A program made the position numbers and the translations under genes. This document shows positions 8,056 through 18,367 of a stretch of DNA of 64,000 nucleotides, piece after piece; positions within the stretch are counted from its first letter, which is position 1; each line of letters starts with the position of its first letter. The notes beneath the pieces are model-generated. The model was not told the DNA's origin. It did not search any database and saw only the letters and a program-made list of their open reading frames with translations. The stretch comes from Rhipicephalus microplus (Eukaryota; Arthropoda; Arachnida; Ixodida; Ixodidae), in NCBI RefSeq assembly GCF_043290135.1, contig NC_134709.1:106348145-106412144 (forward strand). The letters are read 5' to 3'.

Positions 8056-10838
8056 CTAGTCAGATATAAATTTTTCAAATGCCTCAATACTGTCTGTTTC
8101 AATAATTTTGCTGTCAAGCTCATTCCATTCTTTGGCAGTGCGCGGAAAAAAGGAATACTTGAAAGTATTATTATTGGGCTGGAAAGGAACGACAGTGTGT
8201 TTATGACGTTGTCTGGTAGAGTAACCGGAAGAGAACTTTAAGTATTCACCTGTGTTACTATTTATTCGACCATTAACTATCTTAAAGAAGAACAACAAAC
8301 GAGAAATTCTATTTCTTTCTGAAGTCCGTTTGAATCCCGCTTTGGCAACTAATTCAGAGACTGATGTTGGGCCGTATTTCTTGAAAATAAATCGGACAGC
8401 CTTGTTTTGGATTCTATCTAGTTTATGGATATTGACATTGGTGTAAGGATCCCAGATAATGTTTCCATAATCCAAAATGGGTTGGATAAGAGATTTGTAC
8501 GCCAGAATTTTAGTGTCGTATGATGAATAGCGAAGAGAACGTCTCAAAAAATGTAATTTCATCATTGCATTATTAGATATGTAGTCGATATGTCGATCCC
8601 AGTGGAGGTTGCTACATATATGCAAGCCTAGATACTTGTACTCTGTTACTCGATTTAGGATGTTTCCATCAGCTGTATAATTGTAAACAAGGGGACACTT
8701 CTTATTTGTTATCGACATGGCCACACTTTTTTGATAGTTTACACACATTTGCCAAGAATTACACCACTTCATGAGTTTCTCAATTTCTGTGTTAAGCTTA
8801 ACTTGGTCTTCAACTGTGTGAATAAGTGAATACAACGCACAATCATCTGCATATAATCGTATTTTAACCCTGCAATTATCAACAATATCATTTATGAACA
8901 CCAAAAACAACAACGGGCCAAGCACGGAGCCCTGGGGAACCCCTGAGCCAACAGGTAACATGTTTGATGGAGTGTCTTTAAAAACAACGTATTGCTGCCG
9001 GGATGTTAGATACGATTTAATCCAGCTACACAGTTTCCTGTTTTTTAATAATGTGTTCAGTTTAATGAGCAATTTAGAATGGGAAATCTTGTCAAATGCT
9101 TTAGCAAAATCTAAAAAAATTACGTCTATCTGTTTTCTCTCAATAATAGCTGCGGCGAAGTCATGTGTCATTTCAACCAGTTGAGTTACAGTAGAAAAGC
9201 CGTGACGGAACCCATGTTGCATTGGTGTTAATATTGAGTAATTTTCCAAGAAAAGCGTAATATGCTTATAAACAAGATGCTCGAGAATTTTACAACACGT
9301 GCATGTTAAAGCTATAGGTCAATAATTAGAAATAAGCTGCTTATCGCCATTTTTAAACAGTGGTTTTATCTTGGAAATTCTCCAGTCATCAGGCAAAGTA
9401 CCCGTCGAAAGGGATGTACGGTAAATAATTAACAAAAATTTAGATGACCACTCAGCGTATCGTTTAAGGAATGCATTAGGTATATTATCGGGTCCATATG
9501 ACTTTTTCACATCTAAATTAAGCAAGAGGTTAAATATTCCACTTTCTGTTATTTCCAAATCTTCAATCGGAGGTAATGTCTGGAATTTGTCAAATAAGGG
9601 TATGCTACCATTATCTTTAGAAAAAACGGATTCAAAGTGGGTGTTGAACGCATCAGAAATCTTAGCAGCATCGGATGTGAAATCATTGCCTATGTTAAAT
9701 GTATTAGTACTTGAGGACTTCGGTGTGATGGTCCTCCAAAACTTAGCTGGTGCCTCCTTTACCAGCGTGCTCAAACGAATGTTATAGAAGTTGAAACGTT
9801 CCTGCTTCATCTTTTTCTTAAGTTCACGAGAGAGCATTGCCACTTCAGCGATACGTTTTTGACTACTGTTCTTCTTAATTTGTTTCCTGGCACGGTTTAG
9901 TTTTCTTTTAATGTGAATGCTATCACGCGTTATCCAAGGATTCGCAGAATTGATTTTTCGATACTTGACTGGTACAAAGAGCTGAATGCAGGCGTGAATT
10001 GTATTTTTGAATTTCAGCCATAATGAATTGACGTCATACTCTTCAGTGATCATACTACTGCAAAGTTCATCGTAGGCTATTTCCAGTCTGTCTAATATCG
10101 ACGTATCATCAGCAGCTGAGAAGTCAGGAAAATGAGATACGTTAAAGATGGGTTTCTGCAGTAATGAAGAGAACTCTATTAAAACACATTTATGGTCGGA
10201 AATTCCCTCAACTATTTCACATTTCGAATCACCAGGAATACTTGAACTAACAAAAACAAGGTCAAGCACAGATTTACTAGTTCCGTGAACACGTGTGAAG
10301 TCTTTAACTAGTTGGGTTAAACCAAATTGAAATGCAATATCAATTAATGCTTCATTATTATTTGCGTCGCTTCTGTCAGCCGAAAGAGTGTTCCAGTTAA
10401 TGCCGGGGAGGTTAAAATCACCACACAAAATAAATTTATTGTTATCAGTTGTATTGCAATCAATGTACTTTCTAAGATTCTCTAGTAGTTCTAAATCACT
10501 CGCTGGTGGTCGGTATACAACACCAACAATCACAATTTGGCCCTCATGAAACAGCTTACAGAATCAACGTCTACAGCATCAGACATTCTGGCCACGTTCA
10601 AATTTTTCTTGAAGAGAAGGGCAACTCCCCCACCACGAGAGTTGCGATCACGACGATAAACATAAAAATTTGGGGGAGTGAATTCGTTATCATAAACACC
10701 ACTGTGCAGCCAGGTTTCAGTAAGCGCGATAACATCAGGCTCATGAATTGCCACCAAGTGTTCAAGATCAAGACCCTTATTCACTATGCTTCGACAGTTC
10801 ACATTAAGCAGCTTTAAGGAATTGTAACCAGTTGTTCG
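8056..10838 (-). pseudogene. LINE-A ORF2: endonuclease and reverse transcriptase, disrupted
   Basis: The minus-strand frame starts 12 codons upstream of NCRSIVNKGLDLEHLV (near 10802), the usual start of the exonuclease-endonuclease-phosphatase domain. Later landmarks are ALTETWL, RGGGVALLF, VGVVYRPP, LCGDFNLPGINW and ISDHKCVL, the catalytic set of APE-type LINE endonucleases. A one-base indel near 10530-10545 shifts the frame. TGA at 9316-9318 replaces an Arg codon (CGA to TGA fits CpG deamination) just before the RT fingers. RT continues with PISL-type sequence, FAKAFDKISH, PQGSVLGPLL and YADD (8842-8853), to the stop near 8056. Two lesions only, so inactivation is recent. Confidence 0.92.
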
Positions 10839-11781
10839 TCATGTATGATGGCGTTTAGGAACACGACCAATAGAACCACTGGTTTCGTCCCACATGTAAA
10901 GAACATCATTAATGGACACTTTGTCGAAGATAAGCCTCACTCGCTGTTTCTTTTTTCTATATTCTGCGGTGCAGTCCCACAATTTTGATCTAATATTTCT
11001 CACTTTCCGAGAAAAGTCTTCTGTGACATAGTAGTTTGATCCCTTGAGCTTAGCGAAGTTTTTTAGAATTGTAAGTTTTTCACGGAAGTCAAGTAATTTC
11101 ACGATGACAGGCCGCGTTTTATCAGGCCGTTTACTACCAAGTCTGTGACATCTTTCTATTCCTGATATAGTAAGGCCGAGCTGGTCGAGCAAAAAAGATT
11201 GAGTTACGCTCTCCCGTAATGATGCAGGAGTTTCGCTAGCAGGTTCTTCAAGACCGTGAATAATAATGTTGTTACGACGACTGCGATTTTCTAGATCATC
11301 AATTTTATCCACCATAGCAACAACCATTTTTTGCAGATTGCTAACTTTGGATTCAACGGCTTCCAGTTTGCCTTGCGTCAAGGATAAATTGGCAAGAGAC
11401 GATTCCAACGAATCAAGCCTACCCTTACATTCGGTTAGTGTGTCAGATAATGTTTTCTGCGCAGCACTGAAGTCATTCATGCGCTTGATAATTGCTTTCT
11501 GACCTGTTAGAACATTGAGTATCAGGTCGCGATCACTTAAACCGGAGAGCGATGCTGTGAACTCGGTTACCCCTTCATCACTATCAGAATCAGGCCCCGG
11601 ATTTTGCTCGACATCCCCACATTGTACAATCAAGTCAACAAAAACGCACAAAATGGAACAAACATCATTTAGCACATGTGGGCAAGGTAGCAGCACTAAG
11701 CAAACATTATTACTACGAACACACTTGGCATTGGACAGATAACTAACCTGCACAAGAAAGAAGACGTGCTCGTTCAGCATT
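10839..11781 (-). CDS. LINE-A ORF1: RNA-binding chaperone-like protein with N-terminal 2A peptide
   Basis: The frame is open much further upstream, through the 300-bp monomers. The likeliest ATG is at 11781 (MLNEHVFFLVQ). About 57 codons later comes the 2A motif GDVEQNPGP, after a hydrophobic stretch (VCLVLLPCP, ILCVFVDLIV). Downstream are an acidic PDSDSDEG segment, a long coiled coil (about 11550-11290: heptad-like LDSLESSLANLSL, LEAVESKVSNLQKM, IDDLENRSRRNNIIIHGL) and a basic C-terminal domain with RPVIVKLLDF and VTEDFSRKVR. This matches the ORF1 layout of CR1/Jockey-group LINEs. ORF1 ends at TGA 10839-10841, and ORF2 follows in the same frame. No lesion is seen. Confidence 0.85.
11592..11618 (-). 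other. 2A-type ribosome-skipping peptide, GDVEQNPGP
   Basis: The nine codons match the D-V/I-E-x-N-P-G-P consensus exactly. In 2A peptides the last Gly-Pro bond is not made and translation resumes at Pro. Related 2A sequences are known in non-LTR retrotransposons, including N-terminal ones in CR1 elements that can act as signal sequences. Here the skip would release a hydrophobic leader of about 60 residues from ORF1p. Activity is inferred. Confidence 0.88.
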
Positions 11782-12414
11782 GCTGTCAACGTGCTGCCAC
11801 GTTGCCCACTGAAGTGCCAGAGGGACGTCGGCCGGTATAAGTAGCTGTCAAGTCGTGACGTCACTCCGAAGGAAACGCTGTAATCAGTAGCTTCCACACG
11901 CTCATACTGCATCGGCTCGATGAAATCGCAGATTGTCGAAACAGTGAATGCGTCGTTTTCCTCTCGAGCTGCGGCAGCTGGCGAATCCAACCAGATGGAA
12001 GCATTTTCCACGGCAAGCGCATGCTCACCAAAGGCGACAGTCAAAATCTGCACAAGAAAGAAGACGTGCTCGTTCAGCATTGCTGTCAACGTGCTGCCAC
12101 GTTGCCCACTGAAGTGCCAGAGGGACGTCGGCCGGTATAAGTAGCTGTCAAGTCGTGACGTCACTCCGAAGGAAACGCTGTAATCAGTAGCTTCCACACG
12201 CTCATACTGCATCGGCTCGATGAAATCGCAGATTGTCGAAACAGTGAATGCGTCGTTTTCCTCTCGAGCTGCGGCAGCTGGCGAATCCAACCGGATGGAA
12301 GCATTTTCCACGGCAAGCGCATGCTCACCAAAGGCGACAGTCAAAATCTGCACAAGAAAGAAGACGTGCTCGTTCAGCATTGCTGTCAACGTGCTGCCAC
12401 GTTGCCCACTGAAG
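11751..12414 (-). repeat. LINE-A 5' tandem monomers, 300 bp
   Basis: Two full copies (11751-12050, 12051-12350) and a partial one (12351-12414) repeat with a period of exactly 300 bp. The two full copies differ by one base as I read them (CCAGATGG versus CCGGATGG). Such monomers usually carry the promoter of a LINE. Because 300 is a multiple of three, one frame stays open through all copies and extends the ORF1 frame upstream to 12593. Confidence 0.93.
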
Positions 12415-13017
12415 AGGATATGCTGAAAGACACACGCAGAGCTTGAGCCACACCAAGTTTCTGGTTGAGAATATTCATGCACTAGAAAAACATATCTCGA
12501 TGTAGTTAGCTGACCATAATGAGGTGATAACCGCTTGCATTTGACAAGGCCAAGCAGAAGGAACGACGTCTGCACCCTGTGCTCCCTATGCACCCTCGTT
12601 AAGAGCGCACTATTTTTACCTTATTCTTATGCATTTTTCGTATCTATAACATTCCTCGCTGCACGTTATTCGTGGCTATAAAGTCTGTGGTATCATCATG
12701 TCTAGCCCATGTATTGTATAAAAATAAAATTCAATATAGCTCGATTCAAAGATAACAGAGTGCGTCGAGCACCATGACCTGTAGCCATTCCTTAGGCGAG
12801 TGGACGAATCACTGATTCTCCTTCAAAACGTATCTTGCATGCACTACAAGAGCCAACTCTGACACTGGTGCATTCTGTTAACCTCTTCAGATTAAAAAGT
12901 ACATTTGGCAGCAAACACCAGAAAATCTGCAAGAAGAATGAAAGTGCACGTTTAAGGGCTGGTTTTTCTTTGTTAGGCACAATACGAACGAAAACTAACA
13001 CACAACGCTGTTAAGGA
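12415..13017. other. Unassigned stretch upstream of LINE-A
   Basis: AT-rich flanking sequence. I see no domain-bearing ORF or repeat. Confidence 0.45.
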
Positions 13018-13215
13018 AAGTATAGGGGATATGTTGTAAGTGTTTATAATGCAACTGTGAAGAAAAAATGTAGAAGATAACTTGCCCTGGGCAGGAGCCA
13101 AACCTCCGACTTTCTAGTAAGGAGTCGGATGCTTTACCAACTGCGCTACCATGACGGCAACCCTCTTCCACATTTGTCGGTATACTGGTGCATTTAATTG
13201 TGGAAGAGTCAATCA
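13018..13215 (-). mobile_element. tRNA-derived SINE, family 1, copy A
   Basis: On the minus strand a tRNA-like head (TGGTAGCGCAGTTGGTAAAGCATCCGAC near 13137-13165, then a degenerate B box near 13096-13108) is followed by GGGCAAGTTATCTTCTACATTTTTTCTTCACAGTTGCATTATAA. Copies B and C share the head and this tail. Confidence 0.75.
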
Positions 13216-13399
13216 GTGCCACCTGTTGTCTTATTGGCGAGTGTAAAACACCTACTTTTGCATGCTGTCGTCACGCAGCATGCGGTCTTATTATGAGCTT
13301 GCTAGCTCACAATAAGACCAATGATCCCTCGCATACAACCTCATGGCACTAAGCCTACCGGAACATGTTCCTCCCTACGATTGAAGGAAAGAAAAGTGT

Positions 13400-13700
13400 A
13401 TGTTTAAGTTCTCCTTTTTTGTTAGAAAGACTATTATTTAGAACTAACAGATTATGCTGCCCGAAAAAGTACGAAGGATAATACTGCAAGTAATTGTAAT
13501 GTATTTCTGAAGAAAAAATGTGGATGAAAGACTAACTTGCTGTTGCAAGGACTGAACGTGCGACCTTTAAATAACGCTTCTGGTGTTCCACCCACTGAGC
13601 TACTACGGCAGCTATCCCCCCGTCCACTTTATAGGGTATATTGTGCAATAAACTCTGGAGCATCAATCAGGCTGCCAGATTGTAATAAGATCACGTGATA
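13400..13700 (-). mobile_element. tRNA-derived SINE, family 1, copy B
   Basis: The minus strand has a good Pol III A box (TAGCTCAGTGGG, near 13595-13606) and B box (GTTCAGTCC, near 13552-13560). Then come CAAGTTAGTCTTTCATCCACATTTTTTCTTCAG and an ACATTACAATTACTTGCAGTATTATCC tail, homologous to copy A. Ends are approximate. Confidence 0.75.
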
Positions 13701-13754
13701 TGTGATGCCAATAGGGAAAAAAAGTGTCCAACACTCGCCATAATTGCAACAAGC

Positions 13755-13990
13755 GGTGCTAGCTGACTCTCCCGCGATTAGGTGCACTTATATATCGTAT
13801 AAAGTGAAAGGAGGGATAGCTGTTGTGACTGCTATCCCCTATTTGATTTTATTCAAGTTATTCGTAGGTTGTAAGTTCAGTCCCTTCTCACGGCAAGTTA
13901 TCTTTTCATCCACTTTTCTTTCTTGACGATTGCATTACAATTACTTCTAATAATATCCCTATACTTCTTTTGCAGCATTATGCGTCTGTT
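13755..13990 (+). mobile_element. tRNA-derived SINE, family 1, copy C (inverted)
   Basis: On the plus strand GTAAGTTCAGTCCCTTCTCACGGCAAGTTATCTTTTCATCCAC (B box 13875-13883) leads into the same tail, ATTGCATTACAATTACTTCTAATAATATCC. The A-box region is degraded. Copies B and C lie tail-out in inverted orientation. Confidence 0.65.
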
Positions 13991-14139
13991 AGTTCGCAAA
14001 AAATCTGCAGGTCACATGAGGTGGCAATGGTGTGCCCTCCCACCTAAATACACGTACACAAACACACGCACAACTGATTAAAAACAAGTCACACATCGTT
14101 ACAATGAATAAAATTTACTGTTTCAGATGATTCAGTAAA

Positions 14140-14480
14140 GAGAAGAACTCTAAGTTAAAGGACTCGTTGTTTTTACTGAACACATTTAATGAAAACTAAC
14201 AAAGAATGATGCCAAACAAAGTACAGGAGATGTTATCAAGTGTAAAATTAACAAAATTGTGCAAAAAAAGCAAACAGAAAGATGACTTGACAACAAGTCA
14301 TTAGTACGTTTACTATCTCTTTGAATTTCATTAAAATTACTTCTCATAACATCTCTACAATTTCCTAGGTAGTGTTGTCTATTGATTCTCAATGTTTTGC
14401 CGCATCGATGCATCAAAATACATCTCCCTAGCACAATTCAGACAACTAAGACACAAACATGCGTTCACCATTACAGAACA
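14140..14480 (-). mobile_element. Possible degenerate family 1 SINE fragment
   Basis: Scattered blocks, such as AACTAACAAAGAATGATGCCAAACAAAGTACAGGAGATGTTATCAAGTG and AAGATGACTT, resemble the tail region of copies A-C. No clear tRNA-like head remains. Confidence 0.35.
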
Positions 14481-14659
14481 CATCTTGAACAACGATTGAT
14501 TCAAGCATTCATTCTTTTCCCTGTCAATAAGAAAATGAAATAATCTAGATTCCTAGATTACCACTATACTATCATTGACAGAGTTCACCTCAAAAATCAA
14601 GGACAGTTTCTGCAAATAATTTTCCAGTTATCTTTTTCTCTGTTTATGAGCCGTTTTAT

Positions 14660-15000
14660 TGTTTTTAGCGGTTATTTTTGTGGAATAAATGTTCGCGTTC
14701 AATTGCGCGTAAACAAATTTGTTTTGCTGGTTGCAATAGCTGGTTCTAAGTTATCAAAGAGCGTATTTTTCTGGTGTATTGTTTTCAGTGCTTTTGTGTT
14801 TGTGTACAACTAGTGTTACGTTGTCTTTTTACTAGCGGTTATTTTTTGTGGAATAAATGTTCGTGTTCAAAAGCACGTAAACGAATTTGTTTTGCTTAGT
14901 GCAGTAACTGGTTCTAAGTTGCCTAGGAGTGTATTTTTCAGGTGTACTGCTCCCAGTGGTCTTGTGTTTGTGTATAACTAGTGCTGTAATGCCTACTAGT
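14660..15000. repeat. Tandem dimer, ~167 bp unit
   Basis: Two copies start at 14667 and 14834. Shared landmarks are AGCGGTTATTTT, GTGGAATAAATGTTCG, AAACAAATTTGTTTTGC or its variant, CTGGTTCTAAGTT, GTGTATTTTTC.GGTGTA and CTTTTGTGTTTGTGTA.AACTAGTG. Identity is roughly 85% by eye. No coding potential. It could be a LINE 3' region or an independent repeat. Confidence 0.75.
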
Positions 15001-15149
15001 TAAGAACTGTCTTGTATGTCGTCTTTAGATATGAGCAGAATGTTGAATGTTTGTATGCAATTAACGCCATTTTTTCAAACTGTACTTATTCAGTTTTGTA
15101 AAGACCTCGAGGCCCCTTCAGGTATTTCTGCCTCCAGCCACTGCGTCAT

Positions 15150-15180
<31 letters not shown>

Positions 15181-15186
15181 GCCTGA

Positions 15187-16947
15187 CTACGTCCACTGCA
15201 GGACAAAGGCCTCTCCCATGTTCCGCCAGTTAACCCGGTCCTGTGCTTGCCGCTGCCAGTTTATACCCGCAAACTTCTTAATCTCATCTGCCCACCTAAC
15301 CTTCTGTCTCCCCCTAACCCGCTTCCCTTCTCGGGGAATCCAGTTAGTTACCCTTAATGACCAGCGGTTATCCTGTCTACGCGCTACATGCCCGGCCCAT
15401 GTCCATTTCATCTTCTTTATTTCAACTATGATATCCTTAACCCCCGTTTGTCCCCTAATCCACTCTGCTCTCTTCTTGTCTCTTAAGGTTACACCTACCA
15501 TTTTTCTTTCCAATGCTCGCTGCGTCGTCCTCAATTTAAGCTGAACCCTCTTTGTAAGTCTCCAGGTTTCTGCTCTGTAGCTAAGTACCGGCAAGATACA
15601 GCTGTTATATACCTTCCTCTTGAGGGATAGTGGCAATCTACTTGTCATAATTTGAGAGTGCTTGCCGAATGTGCTCCACCCCATTCTTATTCTTCTAGTT
15701 ATTTCTATCTCGTGGTTCGGCTCTTCGGTTATTACCTGCCCTAAGTAGACATAGTCTTTTACAACTTCAAGTGCTCTATTACCTATCTCGAAGCACTGCT
15801 TCTTTCCGAGGTTGTTGTACGTTACTTTTGTTTTCTGCAGATTAATTTTAAGACCCAACTTTCTGCTCTCCTTGTATAACTCTGTAATCATGAGTTGCAA
15901 TTCGTCCCCTGAGTTACTCAGGAATGCAATGTCATCGGCAAAGCGCAGGTTACTAAGGTATTCTCCATTACCTCTTATCTCTAACAGTTCCCATTCTAGG
16001 CTTCTGAAAACCTCCTGTAAGCACGCGGTAAATAGCATTGGGGAGATTGTGTCCCCCTGCCTTACACCCTTCTTAATTGGTATTCTGTTGCTTTCTTTAT
16101 GAAGCACTATGGTAGCAGTTGATCCCCTGTAGATTTCTTCCAGAATGTTTATATATACTTCATCTACGCCCTGATTCCGCAGTGTCTGCATGACGGCTGA
16201 TATTTCTACTGAATCAAACGTCTTTTCAAAATCTATGAAAGCTATGTATAGTGGTTTGTTATACTCTGAGCATTTCTCTATTACCTGATTGATAGTATGA
16301 ATGTGGTCAATTGTTGAGTAGCCTGTTCGAAATCCTGCTCGTTACTTTGGTTGATTGAGTTCTAGTGTTTTCTTTACTCTGTAAGCAATCACCTTTGTAA
16401 ATAGCTTGTATACTACAGAGAGCAGGCTGATCGGCCTGTAATTCTTTAAGTCCTTGTCATCTCCTTTCTGATGTATTAAGATAATATTAGCGTTATTCCA
16501 AAACTCTGGTACTCTTCCCGTCAGGAGACATCTCGTAAACAGGGTGGCTAGTTTTTCTAACACAATCTGTCCTCCATCTTTCAGCAGATATGATGTTACC
16601 TGATCCTCACCAGCAGCTTTGCCTCTTTGCGTGCTCTCCAAAGCTTTTCTGACTTCTTCTATCATTACTGGGGGGGTGTCATCTGGGTTACTGCTAGTTC
16701 TTATAGTATTAAGGTCGTGGTTGTCTCAGCTACTGTACAGATCTCTGTAAAACTCCTCTGCTATTTTAACTATCCTATTCATATTGGTAGTTATTTTGCC
16801 TTCTTTGTCCCTTAGTGCATATATTCGACTTTTGCCTATCCCAAGTTTCCTCTTCACTCCTTTGACGCTTCCTCCGTTTTTCAGAGTGTGTTCAATTCTC
16901 TCCATGTTATACCTTCTTACATCGCATACATTACGTCCATTAATCAA
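15187..16947 (-). pseudogene. RTE LINE reverse transcriptase, nonsense-disrupted
   Basis: One minus-strand frame carries the RT: GKAAGEDQVTSYLL, LKNYRPISLLSVVYKL, GVRQGDTISPMLFTACL, the catalytic FADD (plus 15931-15942), LGQVITEEPNHEIEI, and a C-terminal RRQDNRWSLRVTNWIPREG segment typical of RTE. TGA at 16726-16728 and TAA at 16339-16341 interrupt it. The upstream endonuclease is in another frame because of the duplication at 16942-16961. Confidence 0.88.
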
Positions 16948-16975
16948 CTTGAATCAACTTGGAAAGCTCTGCCAG

Positions 16976-18229
16976 TTATATTTTGTCTGTTGTACTTGAC
17001 ACTTTCATGATTTGACGCTTCTTAATTAGGTTCTTCATTTCCTGGGAAAGCTTGCCAGTTTCCTGTCTAACTACCCTGCCTCGAACTTCCACTGCACACT
17101 CCGTAATGGTACTCGTCAGATTATCATTCATTGTGTCTACGCTAAGGTTGGTTTTCTCACTAAGAGCCGAGTACCTGTTCTGCAGCAACACTCTGAATTC
17201 CTGTACTTTCCCTCTCAGTGCTAGCTGATTGATTGGCTTCTTGCGTATCAGTTTCTGTCGTTCCTTCTTCAAGTCCAGGCGAATTCGAGACCGCACCATT
17301 CTATGGTCACTGCATCGTACCTTGCCAACCACTTCCACATCCTGCACGATTCCTGGGTGTGCAGTCATTATAAAGTCTATTTTGTTCTTATTTTCGCCAT
17401 TAGGGCTCTTCCATGTCCACCTGCGGTTTTCTCGTTTTCGGTAGAAGGTATTCAAAATCCGTAAATTATTGGGTTCGGCGAATTCTACTAGTAGCTTTCC
17501 TCTGGCGTTTCTAGTGCCGATGCCATAATCTCCTACTGCCTGGTCTCCAGCCTGCTTCTTCCCTACCTTTGCAATAAAGTCGCCCATTACTATAGTATAC
17601 TGTGTTTTTACCTTACTCATTGCCGATTTCACGTCTTCATAGAAGCTTTCAACTGAAGCGTCATCATGGCTGGATGTAGGCGCGTAAGCCTGTACTACCT
17701 TCATCTTGTATCTTTTATTCAGTTTAATTACGATGCCTACCACCCTTTCACTAATGCTATAGTATTCCTCTATGTTGTCAGCTATGTTTCTGTGAATTAG
17801 GAACCCCACACCCAGTTCCCTTCTGCCTGCCAAGCCTCGATAGCAAAGGACGTGCCCATTCTGTAGCACCGTATAGGCCTCATCTGTCCTCCTGACCTCA
17901 CTGAGCCCTATTATATCCCATTTAACACCCTCTAGCTCCTCGAATAGTACAGCTAGACTTCCCTCACTAGATAAGGTTGTGGCGTTAAACGTTGCCAAGT
18001 TCAGGTTCCAATGGCGGCCTGTCCAGATCCAGAGATTCTTAGCACCCTCTGCTGCGTTGCAGATCTGACCGCTGCCGTGGTCAGTTGCTTCGCAGCTGCT
18101 GGAGACTGAGGGCCGTGAGTTATTTGACGTATGCATGTGGGAGGTAGTGACCAGATACTGCACCAGGGTGGTCAATCCTTCTCTGGTGAGGGAGTGCGTT
18201 CCCGGCGGTGGTTGCCGGTGAGGCCGCAC
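16976..18229 (-). pseudogene. RTE LINE endonuclease region
   Basis: An open minus-strand ORF. Its first part (to about 18030) is the translated leader. The APE-type endonuclease follows: NLATFNATTLS, IIGLSEVRR, VLQNGHVLCYRG, GVGFLIHRNIAD, VVQAYAPTS, VMGDFIAKVG (catalytic GDF-N/I-A region), IDFIMTAHPG and RCSDHRMVRSRI (catalytic SDH). The ORF ends at 16976, just upstream of the frameshifting duplication, so endonuclease and RT are no longer joined. The domain itself looks complete. Confidence 0.88.
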
Positions 18230-18290
18230 CCCAGGCCTCTTAATGCAGTTCCATCAACACGCGGATTTTTTTTAATCCGGTTGGGAACTG

Positions 18291-18364
18291 CGCGGCACCG
18301 GGATTTGAACCACGGACCTCTTGCATGCGAGGCGGATGCTTTAACCACTACGCCATCGCCGCAC
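18291..18364 (-). repeat. tRNA-Ala-like head (not a functional tRNA gene)
   Basis: On the minus strand the A box TGGCGTAGTGGTTA, B box GGTTCAAATCC and a GCGGC/GCCGC acceptor pairing are visible. The anticodon region (CCTCGCATGCAAGAGG) resembles tRNA-Ala but does not pair well. It lies directly upstream of and co-oriented with the RTE leader, so it is probably the 5' end of the element or a fused SINE head. Confidence 0.75.
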
Positions 18365-18367
18365 CTA

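Larger units (their letters stand above)
7894..12414 (-). mobile_element. CR1-like non-LTR retrotransposon (LINE-A)
   Basis: On the minus strand the order is 5' tandem monomers (12414-11751), ORF1 with a 2A-type peptide, ORF2 with an AP-endonuclease and RT, a short 3' UTR, and an AAATA-rich tail ending near 7894. RT motifs (FLDFAKAFDKISH, GVPQGSVLGPLLF, YADD) fit the CR1/L2/Jockey group. ORF2 has one frameshift and one nonsense codon, so the copy is dead but not old. Target duplications were not identified. Confidence 0.9.
15149..18367 (-). mobile_element. RTE-type LINE with tRNA-like head
   Basis: The minus-strand order is: tRNA-Ala-like head (18364-18291), a GC-rich leader, AP-endonuclease (about 18030-16980), RT (about 16947-15187), and a short 3' end with a (TGA)n tail, seen on the plus strand as (TCA)n at about 15152-15180. 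A microsatellite tail and the endonuclease and RT sequence style fit the RTE clade. One 10-bp duplication and at least two nonsense codons disable it. Confidence 0.9.

Noticed and set aside
11751..12414. CRISPR-like array
   Set aside because: Units are 300-bp head-to-tail monomers without spacers, inside a LINE, in a eukaryotic context. The same holds for the tandem arrays at 550-1250, 24058-24565 and 41520-42150.
11782..12593. The upstream half of the 584-codon minus-strand ORF as a real protein
   Set aside because: It reads through the 300-bp promoter-type monomers and beyond the LINE 5' end; openness follows from the period being a multiple of three.
18291..18364. Functional tRNA gene
   Set aside because: Anticodon stem does not pair and the segment is part of a repeated RTE/SINE head.
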